This document shows, piece by piece, positions 1-9,135 of a stretch of 35,100 nt of DNA; position 1 is the stretch's first letter, and every line of letters begins with the position of its first letter. The notes below the pieces were generated by a model. That model worked only from the letters and a program-made list of their open reading frames with translations. It was not told the DNA's origin and ran no database searches. A program made the position numbers and the translations under genes. Origin of the DNA: JANYIP01 sp031394045 (lineage in GTDB: Bacteria > Actinomycetota > Actinomycetes > Prado026). Location of the stretch: the NCBI GenBank assembly GCA_031394045.1, contig JANMWN010000096.1, forward strand, positions 1-35,100. Direction: 5' to 3'.

Positions 1-1248
1 GAACGCGATCGCCAGGTCGTCGTCGGTGAGCCCCGGGCCACCGTCCCGTACCTCCAGCAGGACGCCCCCGCTGGCCGGGACCCCCGCGACCGAGAGCACG
101 ATCGGCGCGCCGGCCGGCGTGACCCGGAGCGCGTTCTCGGCCAGGCCGTCGATGATCTGGCGGACCCGCGTGGGGTCGGTCCGCACCACCAGCGGCTCCG
201 GCGGCACCTCGACGCGGAGCTCGACCCCCTCGGGCGCGCACCGGTCCCGCCACACCTCGCCCGCCTGCCGCACCAGGTCGGACAGGTCGACGTCGGTCAG
301 GTCGAGCCGGAAGTCCTGGGCACGCAGCCGCGCGAGGTCGAGCAGGTCGGCCACCAGCCGGTCGAGCCGCTGGGCCTCGGCCAGCATCACCGCCCCGGTC
401 CGCCCGACCTCGTCCGGCGGCACCACGCCGTCAGCCAGTGCCTCGGCGTACCCGCGGACGGCGGTCAGGGGCGTACGCAGCTCGTGCGAGACCGAGAGCA
501 GGAACTCGCGCTCACGGCCTTCGCTTGTGGCCAGCGCGCCGTTGAGGCGGTTGAGAGCTCCAGCAAGCTCGGCGACCTCGTACGGTCCCTCTGGCGTGAG
601 CTGGACGTCGCGCGAGCCGGAGGCCAGCCGGTGCGCCGCGGCGGCCGCATCCTGGATCGGGCGGGAGAGCCGGCGAGCGAGCAACCAGCCGGCCAGTCCG
701 GCGCCGACCAGTCCCAGCGCCAGCGGGAGCAGCAGCCGGCGCCGCGCGGAGGAGGCGGAGCTCGACGCCACGGCCACCGACTGCGCGAGGACCACGCCCT
801 TGGCGCCGTCGAGCGGGCGCCCCTCGACGAAGATCCGGCCTGAGCTCCCCTCGCGGACGTCAGAGACGGACTGGCCGGCCGCCAGCGCGGCCAGGTCCGC
901 GGGAGTGACGAACGTCGGCGCCTTCAGGCTTGGCCCCACCACGTCGACCGAGACCTTCTGCTGGCGCAGGAGCACCCGCAGCCTGGCCGGTCGCTGGGCC
1001 ACCTGCTGGTCGAGCGTCGCCTGCGCGACGTCGGCCTGCTTGGCCAGGCTGTCCCTGGCCTGCGTCTCGGCCACCCCGCGGATCAGGCTGAGCGAGACCA
1101 CCCCGGTGATGACCACCGCGAGCAGCGCCACCGCGATCGTGAGCAGCGTGACGCGGGTAGCGAGCCGGGTACGCCCCTCGTGGGCGGTCGGGCTCTGGTC
1201 CGCCGGCCCGGCCCGATGGTCAGCCGGCCCGGCCCGATGGTCAGCCAT
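1..1248 (-). CDS. Two-component sensor histidine kinase (partial, 3' end beyond window)
   Basis: This reading frame is open from an ATG at 1248 to the window edge, giving 416 residues with no stop. The order is: a short polar N-terminus, a membrane segment at about 33-56, an extracytoplasmic sensor region of about 115 residues, a second membrane segment at about 172-191, HAMP, then the kinase core. The H-box reads SVSHELRTPLTA with the phosphorylated histidine at 255. The N-box asparagine is at about 372, and the G1 box (VRDGGPGL, Asp402) lies just before the edge, so the ATP lid and C-terminus are missing here. The start overlaps the stop of the upstream response regulator by 8 bases (ATGGCTGA), which suggests translational coupling. 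It should autophosphorylate and pass phosphate to that regulator; the signal is unknown. Codons 2-15 are an exact 21-base tandem duplication (residues ADHRAGP twice). Confidence 0.93.
   Translation of the reverse strand, partial: MADHRAGPADHRAGPADQSPTAHEGRTRLATRVTLLTIAVALLAVVITGVVSLSLIRGVAETQARDSLAKQADVAQATLDQQVAQRPARLRVLLRQQKVSVDVVGPSLKAPTFVTPADLAALAAGQSVSDVREGSSGRIFVEGRPLDGAKGVVLAQSVAVASSSASSARRRLLLPLALGLVGAGLAGWLLARRLSRPIQDAAAAAHRLASGSRDVQLTPEGPYEVAELAGALNRLNGALATSEGREREFLLSVSHELRTPLTAVRGYAEALADGVVPPDEVGRTGAVMLAEAQRLDRLVADLLDLARLRAQDFRLDLTDVDLSDLVRQAGEVWRDRCAPEGVELRVEVPPEPLVVRTDPTRVRQIIDGLAENALRVTPAGAPIVLSVAGVPASGGVLLEVRDGGPGLTDDDLAIAF
1204..1245 (-). repeat. 21-base tandem duplication at start of histidine kinase
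   Basis: Two identical 21-base units lie directly after the kinase start codon (1225-1245 and 1204-1224). They duplicate seven residues of the cytoplasmic N-terminus and keep the frame. Confidence 0.9.
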
Positions 1249-1942
1249 CCGTGCCGTCAGCGGAGTAGCCGACCCCGCGGACCGTGCGGATCGGGCTGGC
1301 CTCGCCGAGCTTGCCGCGCAGCTGGGCGACGTGCACGTCGACCGTTCGGGTGCCGGCCGCAGCGGCGTACCCCCAGACCTCGGAAAGCAGCTGCTCGCGC
1401 GGGTAGACCCGGCCGGGCTTGCGCATCAGGTGCAGCAGCAGGTCGAACTCGGTGCTGGTGAGAGCGACCTCCTGGCCGGCCGCGGACACCCTGCGCCGCG
1501 CGGGGTCGACCGTGACGGCGCCCAGCGTGAACGTGCGTTCCTCCGACCCGGGGCCCGCGGCCCGGCGGAGCACGGAGCGCACCCTGGCCACCAGCTCGCG
1601 CGGGCTGAACGGCTTGGTGAGGTAGTCGTCGGCGCCGAGCTCCAGACCGAGGATGCGGTCGATCTCGTCGTCGCGGGCGGTCACGAAGATGACCGGCGTC
1701 CAGTCGCCCTCGCCGCGCAGCAGGCGGCAGACCTCGGTGCCGTCCATGGACGGCAGGCCCACGTCGAGCACGATCGCGACCGGGTGCAGGGTACGAGCCG
1801 CTGACAGCCCGGCGCGGCCGTCGGTCTCGACGTGCACCCCGAAACCCTCGCGGGTGAGGTACATCCGGATCAGGTCGGAGATCGCCTTCTCGTCCTCGAC
1901 GACCAGCACGAGACCACGGGCCGGGTCAGCTGCGCGTTCCAC
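1241..1942 (-). CDS. OmpR/PhoB-family response regulator
   Basis: A 233-residue DNA-binding response regulator. The receiver domain (about 10-125) has the acidic pair Asp17-Glu18, the phospho-acceptor Asp60 (VLDVGLP), Thr88 (FVTAR) and Lys110 (LTKPF). The winged-helix output domain (about 137-230) ends with the usual RTVRGVGY segment before the last wing. The start is GTG with a purine-rich GGGTGGGGA ribosome site just ahead. It is followed, with an 8-base overlap, by its cognate histidine kinase. The residues for phosphotransfer and the domain lengths are standard; the target genes cannot be told from the sequence. Confidence 0.95.
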   Translation of the reverse strand: MERAADPARGLVLVVEDEKAISDLIRMYLTREGFGVHVETDGRAGLSAARTLHPVAIVLDVGLPSMDGTEVCRLLRGEGDWTPVIFVTARDDEIDRILGLELGADDYLTKPFSPRELVARVRSVLRRAAGPGSEERTFTLGAVTVDPARRRVSAAGQEVALTSTEFDLLLHLMRKPGRVYPREQLLSEVWGYAAAAGTRTVDVHVAQLRGKLGEASPIRTVRGVGYSADGTDG

Positions 1943-2016
1943 GTCCCCACCCTGGCACGTACGGGTACCGCTCCCCGTGAGGCGCGGATTCGGGTCGTGT
2001 AAACGCTCGCTGTGTT

Positions 2017-2049
2017 AGTCGGCTGCCAGTCGGCTGCCAGTCGGCTGCT
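2017..2049. repeat. 11-base direct repeat, three copies
   Basis: Three head-to-tail copies of AGTCGGCTGCC (2017-2027, 2028-2038 and 2039-2049, the last ending in T) lie between the stop of the HGxxPAAW gene and the response-regulator start. They may be regulator-binding sites upstream of the two-component operon or simple replication slippage; nothing in the sequence decides. Confidence 0.8.
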
Positions 2050-2051
2050 GA

Positions 2052-2270
2052 TCAGCTGCTGGTGAGCTCGCGCTTGATGCCGAAGCCCATCATCGCCAGG
2101 ACCTTGCCGGAGGCGATGCCGACGACCACGAGCGCGACACCGACCCAGAACAGCCACGGCGCCGAGACCAGGACGCCGACCGCCGCCACGCACGAGGCCA
2201 CCATCACGATGGTGACCGCGGTCCAGGCTGCGACCGAGTTGCCGTGGTCGGGGTGCGGAACCTTAGCCAT
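2052..2270 (-). CDS. HGxxPAAW-family small membrane protein
   Basis: A 72-residue protein with the signature HGNSVAAW at residues 9-16 (His-Gly...Ala-Ala-Trp), followed by two predicted membrane helices (about 17-35 and 38-58) and a short basic tail. A strong AGGAGG ribosome site 8 bases before the ATG at 2270 picks this start over an in-frame start 36 bases upstream. The start overlaps the stop of the preceding gene by 8 bases. In actinobacteria this family typically sits between the Trp-associated membrane protein and trpC, as the order here also suggests; its function is unknown. Here trpC does not follow. Confidence 0.85.
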   Translation of the reverse strand: MAKVPHPDHGNSVAAWTAVTIVMVASCVAAVGVLVSAPWLFWVGVALVVVGIASGKVLAMMGFGIKRELTSS

Positions 2271-2882
2271 CGCGTGCTCCTCCTGGGGGTGGGTCCTGCC
2301 CAGCATCTTCGGTCATTGTTGCAGGTGGGTCGAGCGTCGGGTCCTCGCCACGGTCGATCTGCGTCCAGGCGTCCGGCGCGGCGACCCGGCGGCGACCGGC
2401 AGGGGTGTCGTACCTGTCCGCCAGCACCGACCACCGGCGGCCGCGTACGACCGTCAGCAGCCCCCCGGCCAGGATCGCGAGGCCGCCCAGCAGCGCGAGC
2501 AGGCACCACCACCAGCTGACGCCCACCACGCGCGGCGTCGCGTCGCCACCGGTCACGAGGCCGAGCGGGTGCCGGACGGCCTGCTCCGGCGACACCAGGA
2601 CATGCACCGCGAGGGCGGCCACGACCAGCCCGACCAGCGCCAGGATGCCGCCGACCAGCCGACGCACGACGCCTCGGGCCGCGATCACGCCGACCGCTCC
2701 CGCCACCGCCACCAGGGCGCAGGCGACCAGCCCGGTCGCGACCTCGCTCCCCCGGAAGGCCGTGTCGTAGGTGACCTCGGCGTTCGTGGCCTCGACCCAG
2801 GTTGCCTGGGCCACCGCGAGCACGAGCGCCCCGCCACCGGCCAGCCCGACCAGCGCCAGGGTGTACTCGCGCCTGGCGTCCA

Positions 2883-2883
<1 letters not shown>
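2263..2883 (-). CDS. Trp biosynthesis-associated membrane protein (TIGR02234-like)
   Basis: A 206-residue protein with four predicted membrane helices (about 8-28, 46-67, 75-97, 121-146) and a polar C-terminal tail of about 55 residues. Its place directly after trpE, joined by a TGATG stop/start overlap, and its length and topology fit the actinobacterial family found in trp operons. The biochemical role of the family is not established; a role in tryptophan or precursor handling is only inferred from gene order. The stop overlaps the start of the HGxxPAAW gene by 8 bases, so the three genes are probably one transcript. Confidence 0.85.
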
Positions 2884-4391
<1,508 letters not shown>

Positions 4392-4516
4392 CCGGACAGT
4401 GTTCCGTATGTCGGCGGGTCGCGGCCCTAACCCCTCCCGCAGCGGCCCAGAGATGGATAGCGTCAGCGCCGACCGTGCTGGCCACGGCTCACATCGACCC
4501 GATGAAGGGGCACCCC

Positions 4517-5392
4517 ATGTCTGACCCCACGCTGCCGCCCGAGATGCCAGAGCAGCCCCCCGTACCCCCGGCATCCCCCGGGGACTACGGCACCCAGCCT
4601 CCCCCTCCCTCTCCGCCGCCGCCGCCGAGCTACGGCGCTCCCCCGCCTCCGGCGCCCCCGATCTCACAGCCGAACTTCGGTGCGGCCGACCGCCCATTCT
4701 CCGTCGGTGACGCCTTCAACTGGGGCTGGGCGAAGTTCCAGCAGAACGCCAGCCCGATCATCATCGCCACGCTGATCTACATCGTGGTGCTCGCCGTGAT
4801 CGAGGTCATCGCGTACTTCGTCCTCGGTGGGCTGCTGCTCAGCAGTACCAACAAGATCACGATCGACCAGACGACAGGGGCCATCACGACGTCCGCCGGC
4901 ACCGGGCTGATCATGGTGCTGATCTTCGCGGCTCTCGCGGCGTTCGTCTTCTGGGTGATCATCGCCGTGGTGCAGGCGGGCATCATCCGCGGGACCCTCG
5001 ACATCGCCGACGGCAAGCGGGTCGAGATCGCCGACTTCTTCAAGTTCGAGAAGATCAGCCAGGTGGTGATCGCCGGCGTGATCGTCGCTCTCGCCGAGGC
5101 TGTGGGCACGTTCCTGTGCTACATCCCGGCCCTGATCGTGGCGTTCTTCACGCCGTTCTACCTGTTCTTCATCCTGGACAAGAACCTCGCCCCGTGGGAC
5201 GCGATCATGGCCAGCGTCAGGCTGGTCAGCACTAACATCGGGTCGATGTTCGTCCTGATCATCGGCGTCATCGTCGCGTACATCGTCGGCGCGGTGCTCT
5301 GCATCATCGGCCTCATCGTGACCATGCCGGTCGCGCTGCTCGCCCTGACGTTCGCGTACCGGAAGTTCCAGAACGAACCGGTCGCTGCCTAG
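4517..5392 (+). CDS. Proline-rich multipass membrane protein
   Basis: A 291-residue protein of unknown function. Residues 7-50 are a proline-rich cytoplasmic tail with runs of Pro-Pro; a conserved-looking PFSVGDAFNWGWAKF segment (60-74) precedes the membrane part. About six hydrophobic helices follow (within 80-108, 131-155, 183-220 and 243-280). The preferred ATG at 4517 has a GAAGGGG ribosome site 6 bases upstream; an in-frame ATG at 4502 is less likely. The architecture resembles actinobacterial membrane proteins with low-complexity heads, sometimes tied to cell-envelope assembly, but no catalytic motif is visible. It converges on hisI, with a large palindrome in between. Confidence 0.85.
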   Translation: MSDPTLPPEMPEQPPVPPASPGDYGTQPPPPSPPPPPSYGAPPPPAPPISQPNFGAADRPFSVGDAFNWGWAKFQQNASPIIIATLIYIVVLAVIEVIAYFVLGGLLLSSTNKITIDQTTGAITTSAGTGLIMVLIFAALAAFVFWVIIAVVQAGIIRGTLDIADGKRVEIADFFKFEKISQVVIAGVIVALAEAVGTFLCYIPALIVAFFTPFYLFFILDKNLAPWDAIMASVRLVSTNIGSMFVLIIGVIVAYIVGAVLCIIGLIVTMPVALLALTFAYRKFQNEPVAA

Positions 5393-5407
5393 CCGCTCGA
5401 CCGCTCC

Positions 5408-5490
5408 ATCGCTGCAGACGCTGCATCGCTGCAGACATCGTGGGTGCCCCAGCACCCACTCTGTCTGCAGCGATCAATGTCTGCAGCGAT
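5408..5490. repeat. Nested palindromic repeat element, copy 1
   Basis: Two left arms ATCGCTGCAGAC (5408-5420 and 5425-5437, counting one further base each) face two right arms TGTCTGCAGCGAT (5462-5474 and 5478-5490). In the middle GTGGGTGC (5440-5447) pairs perfectly with GCACCCAC (5452-5459) around a 4-base loop. The inner hairpin alone gives about 21 base pairs. It fills the gap between two convergent genes, so it could end transcription in both directions. It belongs to the same family as the elements at 16253, 16934 and 17636. Confidence 0.9.
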
Positions 5491-5513
5491 TGGTGTTTCA
5501 GGGGTGGCTGCGT

Positions 5514-5918
5514 CTACGGATAGATCAGGCCGGCGTCGAAGCAGCTGCGGTCGCCGGTGTGGCAGGCCGCACCCACCTGGTCCACCCGGACCAGCAGCGC
5601 GTCGCCGTCACAGTCCAGGCGCACCTCGCGTACGTGCTGGACGTTCCCCGAGGTGTCGCCCTTGCGCCAGTAGGCCTGCCGGCTGCGGCTGAAGTACGTG
5701 ACCCGCCCCGACGTCAGGGTCCGGCGCAGCGCCTCGTCGTCCATCCACCCGACCATCAGCACCTCGCCGGTGTCCCACTGCTGGGTGACGGCGGCGAACA
5801 GGCCGTGGTCGTCGCGCTTGAGCCGCGCGGCGATCGCGGCGTCCAGCCGGTCCTGCGGCGACTCGGCCGGATCTGACGACTCGGCAGGTGAAGACATCTC
5901 GGGCGTGGCGGCTGACAT
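5514..5918 (-). CDS. hisI: Phosphoribosyl-AMP cyclohydrolase
   Basis: The 134-residue protein opens the purine ring of PR-AMP, the third step of histidine synthesis. The metal-binding Asp102-Cys103-Asp104-x-Asp106 cluster and the CHTGDRSC motif (Cys119, His120, Cys126) are complete, as is the GWMDDEAL segment (57-64). There is no fused HisE (PR-ATP pyrophosphohydrolase) domain, which fits actinobacteria, where HisE is separate. The N-terminal 20 residues are acidic and poorly conserved; ATGs at 5918 and 5897 are both possible. The gene is separated from the main His operon by three genes and has its own promoter region, only 39 bases long, shared with the divergent gene at 5958. Confidence 0.95.
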   Translation of the reverse strand: MSAATPEMSSPAESSDPAESPQDRLDAAIAARLKRDDHGLFAAVTQQWDTGEVLMVGWMDDEALRRTLTSGRVTYFSRSRQAYWRKGDTSGNVQHVREVRLDCDGDALLVRVDQVGAACHTGDRSCFDAGLIYP

Positions 5919-5957
5919 GCGTCCATTCTGCTCCTCTGATCTGGCAGCATCCCGCCC

Positions 5958-6812
5958 ATGAGCCAGCCGCCCGACCCCTTCGCCGCGCCGGACCCCACTG
6001 CCGTACCGGACCCCACTGCCGTACCGGACCCCACTGCCGTACCGGATCCTTTCGCGCCGCCAGATCCTTTCGCCGCGCCGAACGCGGGTGTGCCGCCGAC
6101 GTACTCCGCCGCTCCGCCCGCGTACCCCGCCGCTCCGCCCGGATACCCGGCCCCGCCGTACGGGTACGACTACGCCGGCACCGAACCACCGACCGGCCGG
6201 GCTCCCGGCACCGACGGCTTCGCGATCGCCTCGCTGGTCACCGCGTTCTTCTGCTTCCCGCTCTCGGTCGTCTTCGGCATCGTGGCCCTGTCCCGGATCA
6301 AGCGGTCCCACCAGGGCGGGCGCGGCCTGGCGATCGCGGGCCTGATCCTTTCTGGGCTGTCGCTCGTCGTGGTAGCCCTTGCCTTCATCGGGCTCGCCCG
6401 GGGGCAGGCCCACCGCAGCACCGGCGGCGCAATCACCTCGTCCGGCAAGGTGACCGCCGCCGACCTGCGCACCGGCGACTGCATCCTGTTCCCCGCGGCC
6501 GGCGTGACCGCCGTACGGACCTTTGACGCGGTCCCGTGCTCGCAGCCGCACGACGCCGAGGCTTTCGTCGACGGGACCCTGCCGGTGGCCGGCGTCTGGC
6601 CCGGCCAGGACGCGGTGACGGCGGCCACCGAGAAGGAGTGCAGAGCCGCTTTCAAGCCGTTCATCGGGCTCGACATCGACAGCTCGGTCCTCGACGTGAC
6701 GTACTTCTTCCCGGAGCAGAACGCCTGGGACAGCGGCGAACGCGGCTTCGTCTGCGTCGTGGGCTCAAGCGTGGGCAAGACCACAGGCACTCTGAAAGGT
6801 GCAGCTCGCTGA
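5958..6812 (+). CDS. DUF4190 / septum-formation-domain membrane protein
   Basis: A 284-residue protein. Residues 1-80 are rich in Pro, Ala, Asp and Tyr and include three exact DPTAVP repeats. Two membrane helices (about 88-111 and 124-146), with a RIKRSHQGGRGLA loop between, form a DUF4190-like hairpin. The C-terminal domain (about 165-275) has four cysteines (in TGDC, VPCSQPHDAEAF, KEC and FVC) and the LRTGDC...PHDAE pattern of the actinobacterial Septum_form family, expected outside the membrane. That family is named after proteins linked to septation; the molecular role is not settled. The ATG at 5958 has no obvious Shine-Dalgarno site. It may be co-transcribed with the following gene, or that gene may use its own promoter. 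Confidence 0.85.
   Translation: MSQPPDPFAAPDPTAVPDPTAVPDPTAVPDPFAPPDPFAAPNAGVPPTYSAAPPAYPAAPPGYPAPPYGYDYAGTEPPTGRAPGTDGFAIASLVTAFFCFPLSVVFGIVALSRIKRSHQGGRGLAIAGLILSGLSLVVVALAFIGLARGQAHRSTGGAITSSGKVTAADLRTGDCILFPAAGVTAVRTFDAVPCSQPHDAEAFVDGTLPVAGVWPGQDAVTAATEKECRAAFKPFIGLDIDSSVLDVTYFFPEQNAWDSGERGFVCVVGSSVGKTTGTLKGAAR
5991..6044 (+). repeat. 18-base tandem repeat, three exact copies
   Basis: GACCCCACTGCCGTACCG occurs three times without a mismatch at 5991-6008, 6009-6026 and 6027-6044. It encodes DPTAVP three times in the proline-rich head of the septum-formation-domain protein. Exact identity at the base level points to recent slippage. Confidence 0.95.
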
Positions 6813-6819
6813 GCTGGCT

Positions 6820-6825
6820 TAACCT
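6820..6825 (+). promoter_or_regulatory. Putative -10 box TAACCT (leaderless start)
   Basis: TAACCT ends 6 bases before the ATG at 6832, and no ribosome-binding site is present. The spacing fits transcription starting at the A of the ATG. Confidence 0.55.
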
Positions 6826-6831
6826 TGCTGC

Positions 6832-7452
6832 ATGCCCTCTGTTGCCGCGTCCGAGCGCGCCGCCCTCGCAGACCTGTTCCTCGAGGTCGGGCCCGACGCG
6901 CCGACCCTGTGCGGCCACTGGCTGACTCGAGACCTCGCCGCGCACCTCGTGCTGCGCGAGCGTCGCATCGACGCGATGCCCGGCATCGTGGTCCCGAGAC
7001 TGGCCAGCCACACCGAGGCGGTCCAGCAACGGCTGGCGGCCCGGCCGTGGCCAGAGCTGGTCGACAAGGTGCGGCAGCGCTCACCGATGCTGGTCGGCCC
7101 GCTCGACGACACGTTCAACACCACCGAGTTCTTCGTGCACCACGAGGACGTCCGCCGAGCGGACTCCGGCTGGTCGCCCCGGCCGTCGGACGAGCGGACG
7201 GAGCGCACCATGTGGCGGGTGCTGCGCAGTCGCGGGCGGGCGTTCTTCCGCCACTCGCCGGTCGGGGTGCTGCTGAGCCTGCCCGACGGCACGACGCACG
7301 TGGCTGCCGGTGGGCAGCCCTCGGTCACCCTGGCCGGTCCGGCCACCGAGCTGCTGCTCTATGCGTTCGGACGCAAGGACCACGCGCTCGTCAAGATCAC
7401 CGGCGACGCAGAGGACATCGAACGGTTCAGCTCGACTCCGCTGGCGGTGTGA
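6832..7452 (+). CDS. TIGR03085 family metal-binding protein (DinB-like fold)
   Basis: A 206-residue protein. The N-terminal helical part (CGHWLTRDLAAHLVLRERR, about 27-45) and the internal FFVHHEDVRRA stretch (about 100-110) are the hallmarks of the actinobacterial TIGR03085 group of the DinB/maleylpyruvate-isomerase-like superfamily, with histidines at the expected metal sites. A substrate is not known. The ATG at 6832 is preceded by a TAACCT box and no Shine-Dalgarno site. The last 26 bases overlap the 3' end of the convergent membrane-protein gene. Confidence 0.85.
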   Translation: MPSVAASERAALADLFLEVGPDAPTLCGHWLTRDLAAHLVLRERRIDAMPGIVVPRLASHTEAVQQRLAARPWPELVDKVRQRSPMLVGPLDDTFNTTEFFVHHEDVRRADSGWSPRPSDERTERTMWRVLRSRGRAFFRHSPVGVLLSLPDGTTHVAAGGQPSVTLAGPATELLLYAFGRKDHALVKITGDAEDIERFSSTPLAV

Positions 7453-7855
7453 CCGAGCGGCGTCGCGGCTCAAGGAAGAACAGCCAGAGCGCGGCGATCG
7501 CAGCTGCGGCCTCGGCGATGGCGCTCCAGGTCTTTTCGGCGTACCAGCTCGCGTCGTACATGTCCGGGAGCGGGCCGATCGCACCCACGTCGACGTACCG
7601 GTAGAGCAGCACCGCAACCACACCGCCGAACGCCACGAGAAACGCGAAGGCCGCGGTCCAGCGCCGGTGGATGACCGCAACGAGCACGATGGCGAGCAGC
7701 GCGAGCCCCGACTCGAGCCGGAACAGCCCGCCCTGCGTGATCGTCGGGTTGCCGCTGCCCTTGAGGGAGTCGAAGTTGGGGGCCAGGTGCCAGTGCGAGA
7801 TCACGTCGTAGGCCAGCCCCACGATCACCACCAGGCGCAGGGCGAGTCGGAGCAT
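7427..7855 (-). CDS. Small four-helix membrane protein, function unknown
   Basis: A 142-residue protein with four predicted membrane helices (about 4-22, 45-63, 68-87, 112-128) and a basic tail. It resembles uncharacterised actinobacterial integral membrane proteins; no catalytic motif is seen. A good GAGAGGAG ribosome site lies 5 bases before the ATG at 7855, which decides against the longer upstream start. Its 3' end overlaps the convergent TIGR03085 gene by 26 bases. It lies 96 bases downstream of hisF, past a hairpin, and so is probably a separate unit. Confidence 0.8.
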   Translation of the reverse strand: MLRLALRLVVIVGLAYDVISHWHLAPNFDSLKGSGNPTITQGGLFRLESGLALLAIVLVAVIHRRWTAAFAFLVAFGGVVAVLLYRYVDVGAIGPLPDMYDASWYAEKTWSAIAEAAAAIAALWLFFLEPRRRSVTPPAESS

Positions 7856-7896
7856 CGGATCTCCTCTCACGGTCGGTCGGTCGGCCTGCCACGCTT

Positions 7897-7920
7897 CGGC
7901 CGTCCCCAGGGGAACGGCCG
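7897..7920 (-). terminator. Hairpin downstream of the His operon
   Basis: CGGCCGT pairs with ACGGCCG, and three further C-G pairs follow after one mismatch, giving a GC-rich hairpin of about 10 pairs between the hisF stop and the next start on the same strand. No run of T follows, so it may be a weak or factor-assisted terminator. Confidence 0.4.
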
Positions 7921-7951
7921 GCGACGGGGAAAGGTTCATCCTGCCGCCCGG

Positions 7952-8725
7952 TCAGCGGACGGGATGGCCCGCCACGCGCAGCGCGTCCTTGACGGCACCG
8001 ATCCGCAGCTCGCCGAAGTGGAACACGCTGGCCGCGAGCACGGCATCGGCCCCGGCCTCGACCGCCGGGGCAAAGTCCGCAAGCGCGCCGGCACCTCCGG
8101 AGGCGATAACTGGTACGTGCACGGCCGCGCGGACCAGGGCCAGCAGCGGGAGGTCGTAGCCGTCCCTGGTGCCGTCGGCATCCATCGAGTTGAGCAGGAT
8201 CTCGCCGGCGCCCAGCTCGGCGCCACGAGCGGCCCACGCCACCGCGTCGATCCCCGTGCCCCGGCGTCCGCCGTGCGTCGTGACCTCGAAGCCCGAGTCG
8301 GTGGTCGGCTCCCCCGGCCGCGTACGCCTCGCGTCGACGGACAGGACGAGCACTTGTGCGCCGAACCGGTCCGCGATCTCGGCGACCAGCTCGGGGCGGG
8401 CGACGGCCGCCGAGTTGACGCCCACCTTGTCGGCGCCGGCCCGCAGCAGCCGGTCCACGTCCTGCACCGTGCGCACGCCCCCGCCGACGGTAAGCGGGAT
8501 GAACACCTGCTCCGCAGTCCGGCTGACGATGTCGTACGTCGTGGCCCGGTCGCCGCTGCTGGCAGTGATGTCGAGGAAGACGAGCTCGTCCGCGCCCTCG
8601 GCGTCGTACGTGCGCGCCAGCTCGACCGGGTCGCCCGCGTCGCGCAGGTCGACGAAGTTGACGCCCTTGACCACGCGTCCGGCGTCGACGTCGAGGCACG
8701 GGATCACCCGGATCGCGACGCTCAT
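7952..8725 (-). CDS. hisF: Imidazole glycerol phosphate synthase, cyclase subunit
   Basis: The 257-residue (beta/alpha)8-barrel works with HisH: ammonia from HisH passes through the barrel and PRFAR is converted to IGP and AICAR. The two catalytic aspartates are present, Asp12 in RVIPCLDVD and Asp131 in LSVDARR. The phosphate-binding loops (TVGGGVR 79-85, ASGGAG 208-213) are also intact. The ATG at 8725 overlaps the stop of the ridA-like gene as ATGA, so it is probably translated by coupling. It is the last His gene of the operon. Confidence 0.97.
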   Translation of the reverse strand: MSVAIRVIPCLDVDAGRVVKGVNFVDLRDAGDPVELARTYDAEGADELVFLDITASSGDRATTYDIVSRTAEQVFIPLTVGGGVRTVQDVDRLLRAGADKVGVNSAAVARPELVAEIADRFGAQVLVLSVDARRTRPGEPTTDSGFEVTTHGGRRGTGIDAVAWAARGAELGAGEILLNSMDADGTRDGYDLPLLALVRAAVHVPVIASGGAGALADFAPAVEAGADAVLAASVFHFGELRIGAVKDALRVAGHPVR

Positions 8726-9135
8726 CCGCCGACCGTCGCCACTGGGCCTCCGCGGTGCGCAACGAGCTCGACCTCGACCAGCAGCCGCGGGTCGATCAGG
8801 GCCGGGACGCCGAGCATCGTCGCCGCCGGCCGGACGTCCGCGAACAGCTCGCCGTGGGCACGGCCGACGTCGACCGACCGGTCCTGGATCCCGACCACGT
8901 ACATCCGGGTCTGCACCACGTCGGTCACATCGAACCCGGCCCGGCGCAGCGCCTCCAGCCCGATGCCGAACGCCGTCATCGTCTGGGCGAAGGCGTCGCC
9001 CTCGTGCACCACCTCGCCGTCGATGATCGAGGTGCAGCCGGCGGTCCAGGCCTGGTCCCCGGCCACCACGACGCGCGAGTAGCCCACCGACGCCTCGAAC
9101 GGGCCGCCGCTGCCGTACCGGACCGCGCCGCTCAT
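8722..9135 (-). CDS. RidA/YjgF-family protein inside the His operon
   Basis: A 137-residue protein of the Rid family, whose best-known members hydrolyse reactive enamine/imine intermediates to ketoacids and ammonia. It has the usual core (WTAGCTSIIDGEVVHEGDAFAQTMTAF) and a C-terminal RPAATMLGVPALIDPRLLVEVELVAHR segment. The first Arg of that segment aligns with the substrate-binding arginine, while the following residues differ from the classical RidA, so a subfamily with a different substrate is possible. It overlaps priA and hisF by 4 bases on each side and must be made with them. A protective role against a reactive intermediate made during histidine synthesis is an inference from position. 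Confidence 0.88.
   Translation of the reverse strand: MSGAVRYGSGGPFEASVGYSRVVVAGDQAWTAGCTSIIDGEVVHEGDAFAQTMTAFGIGLEALRRAGFDVTDVVQTRMYVVGIQDRSVDVGRAHGELFADVRPAATMLGVPALIDPRLLVEVELVAHRGGPVATVGG

Noticed and set aside
26..1804. Plus-strand open frame of 592 codons
   Set aside because: It is antisense to the histidine kinase and response regulator, whose catalytic motifs are intact on the minus strand.
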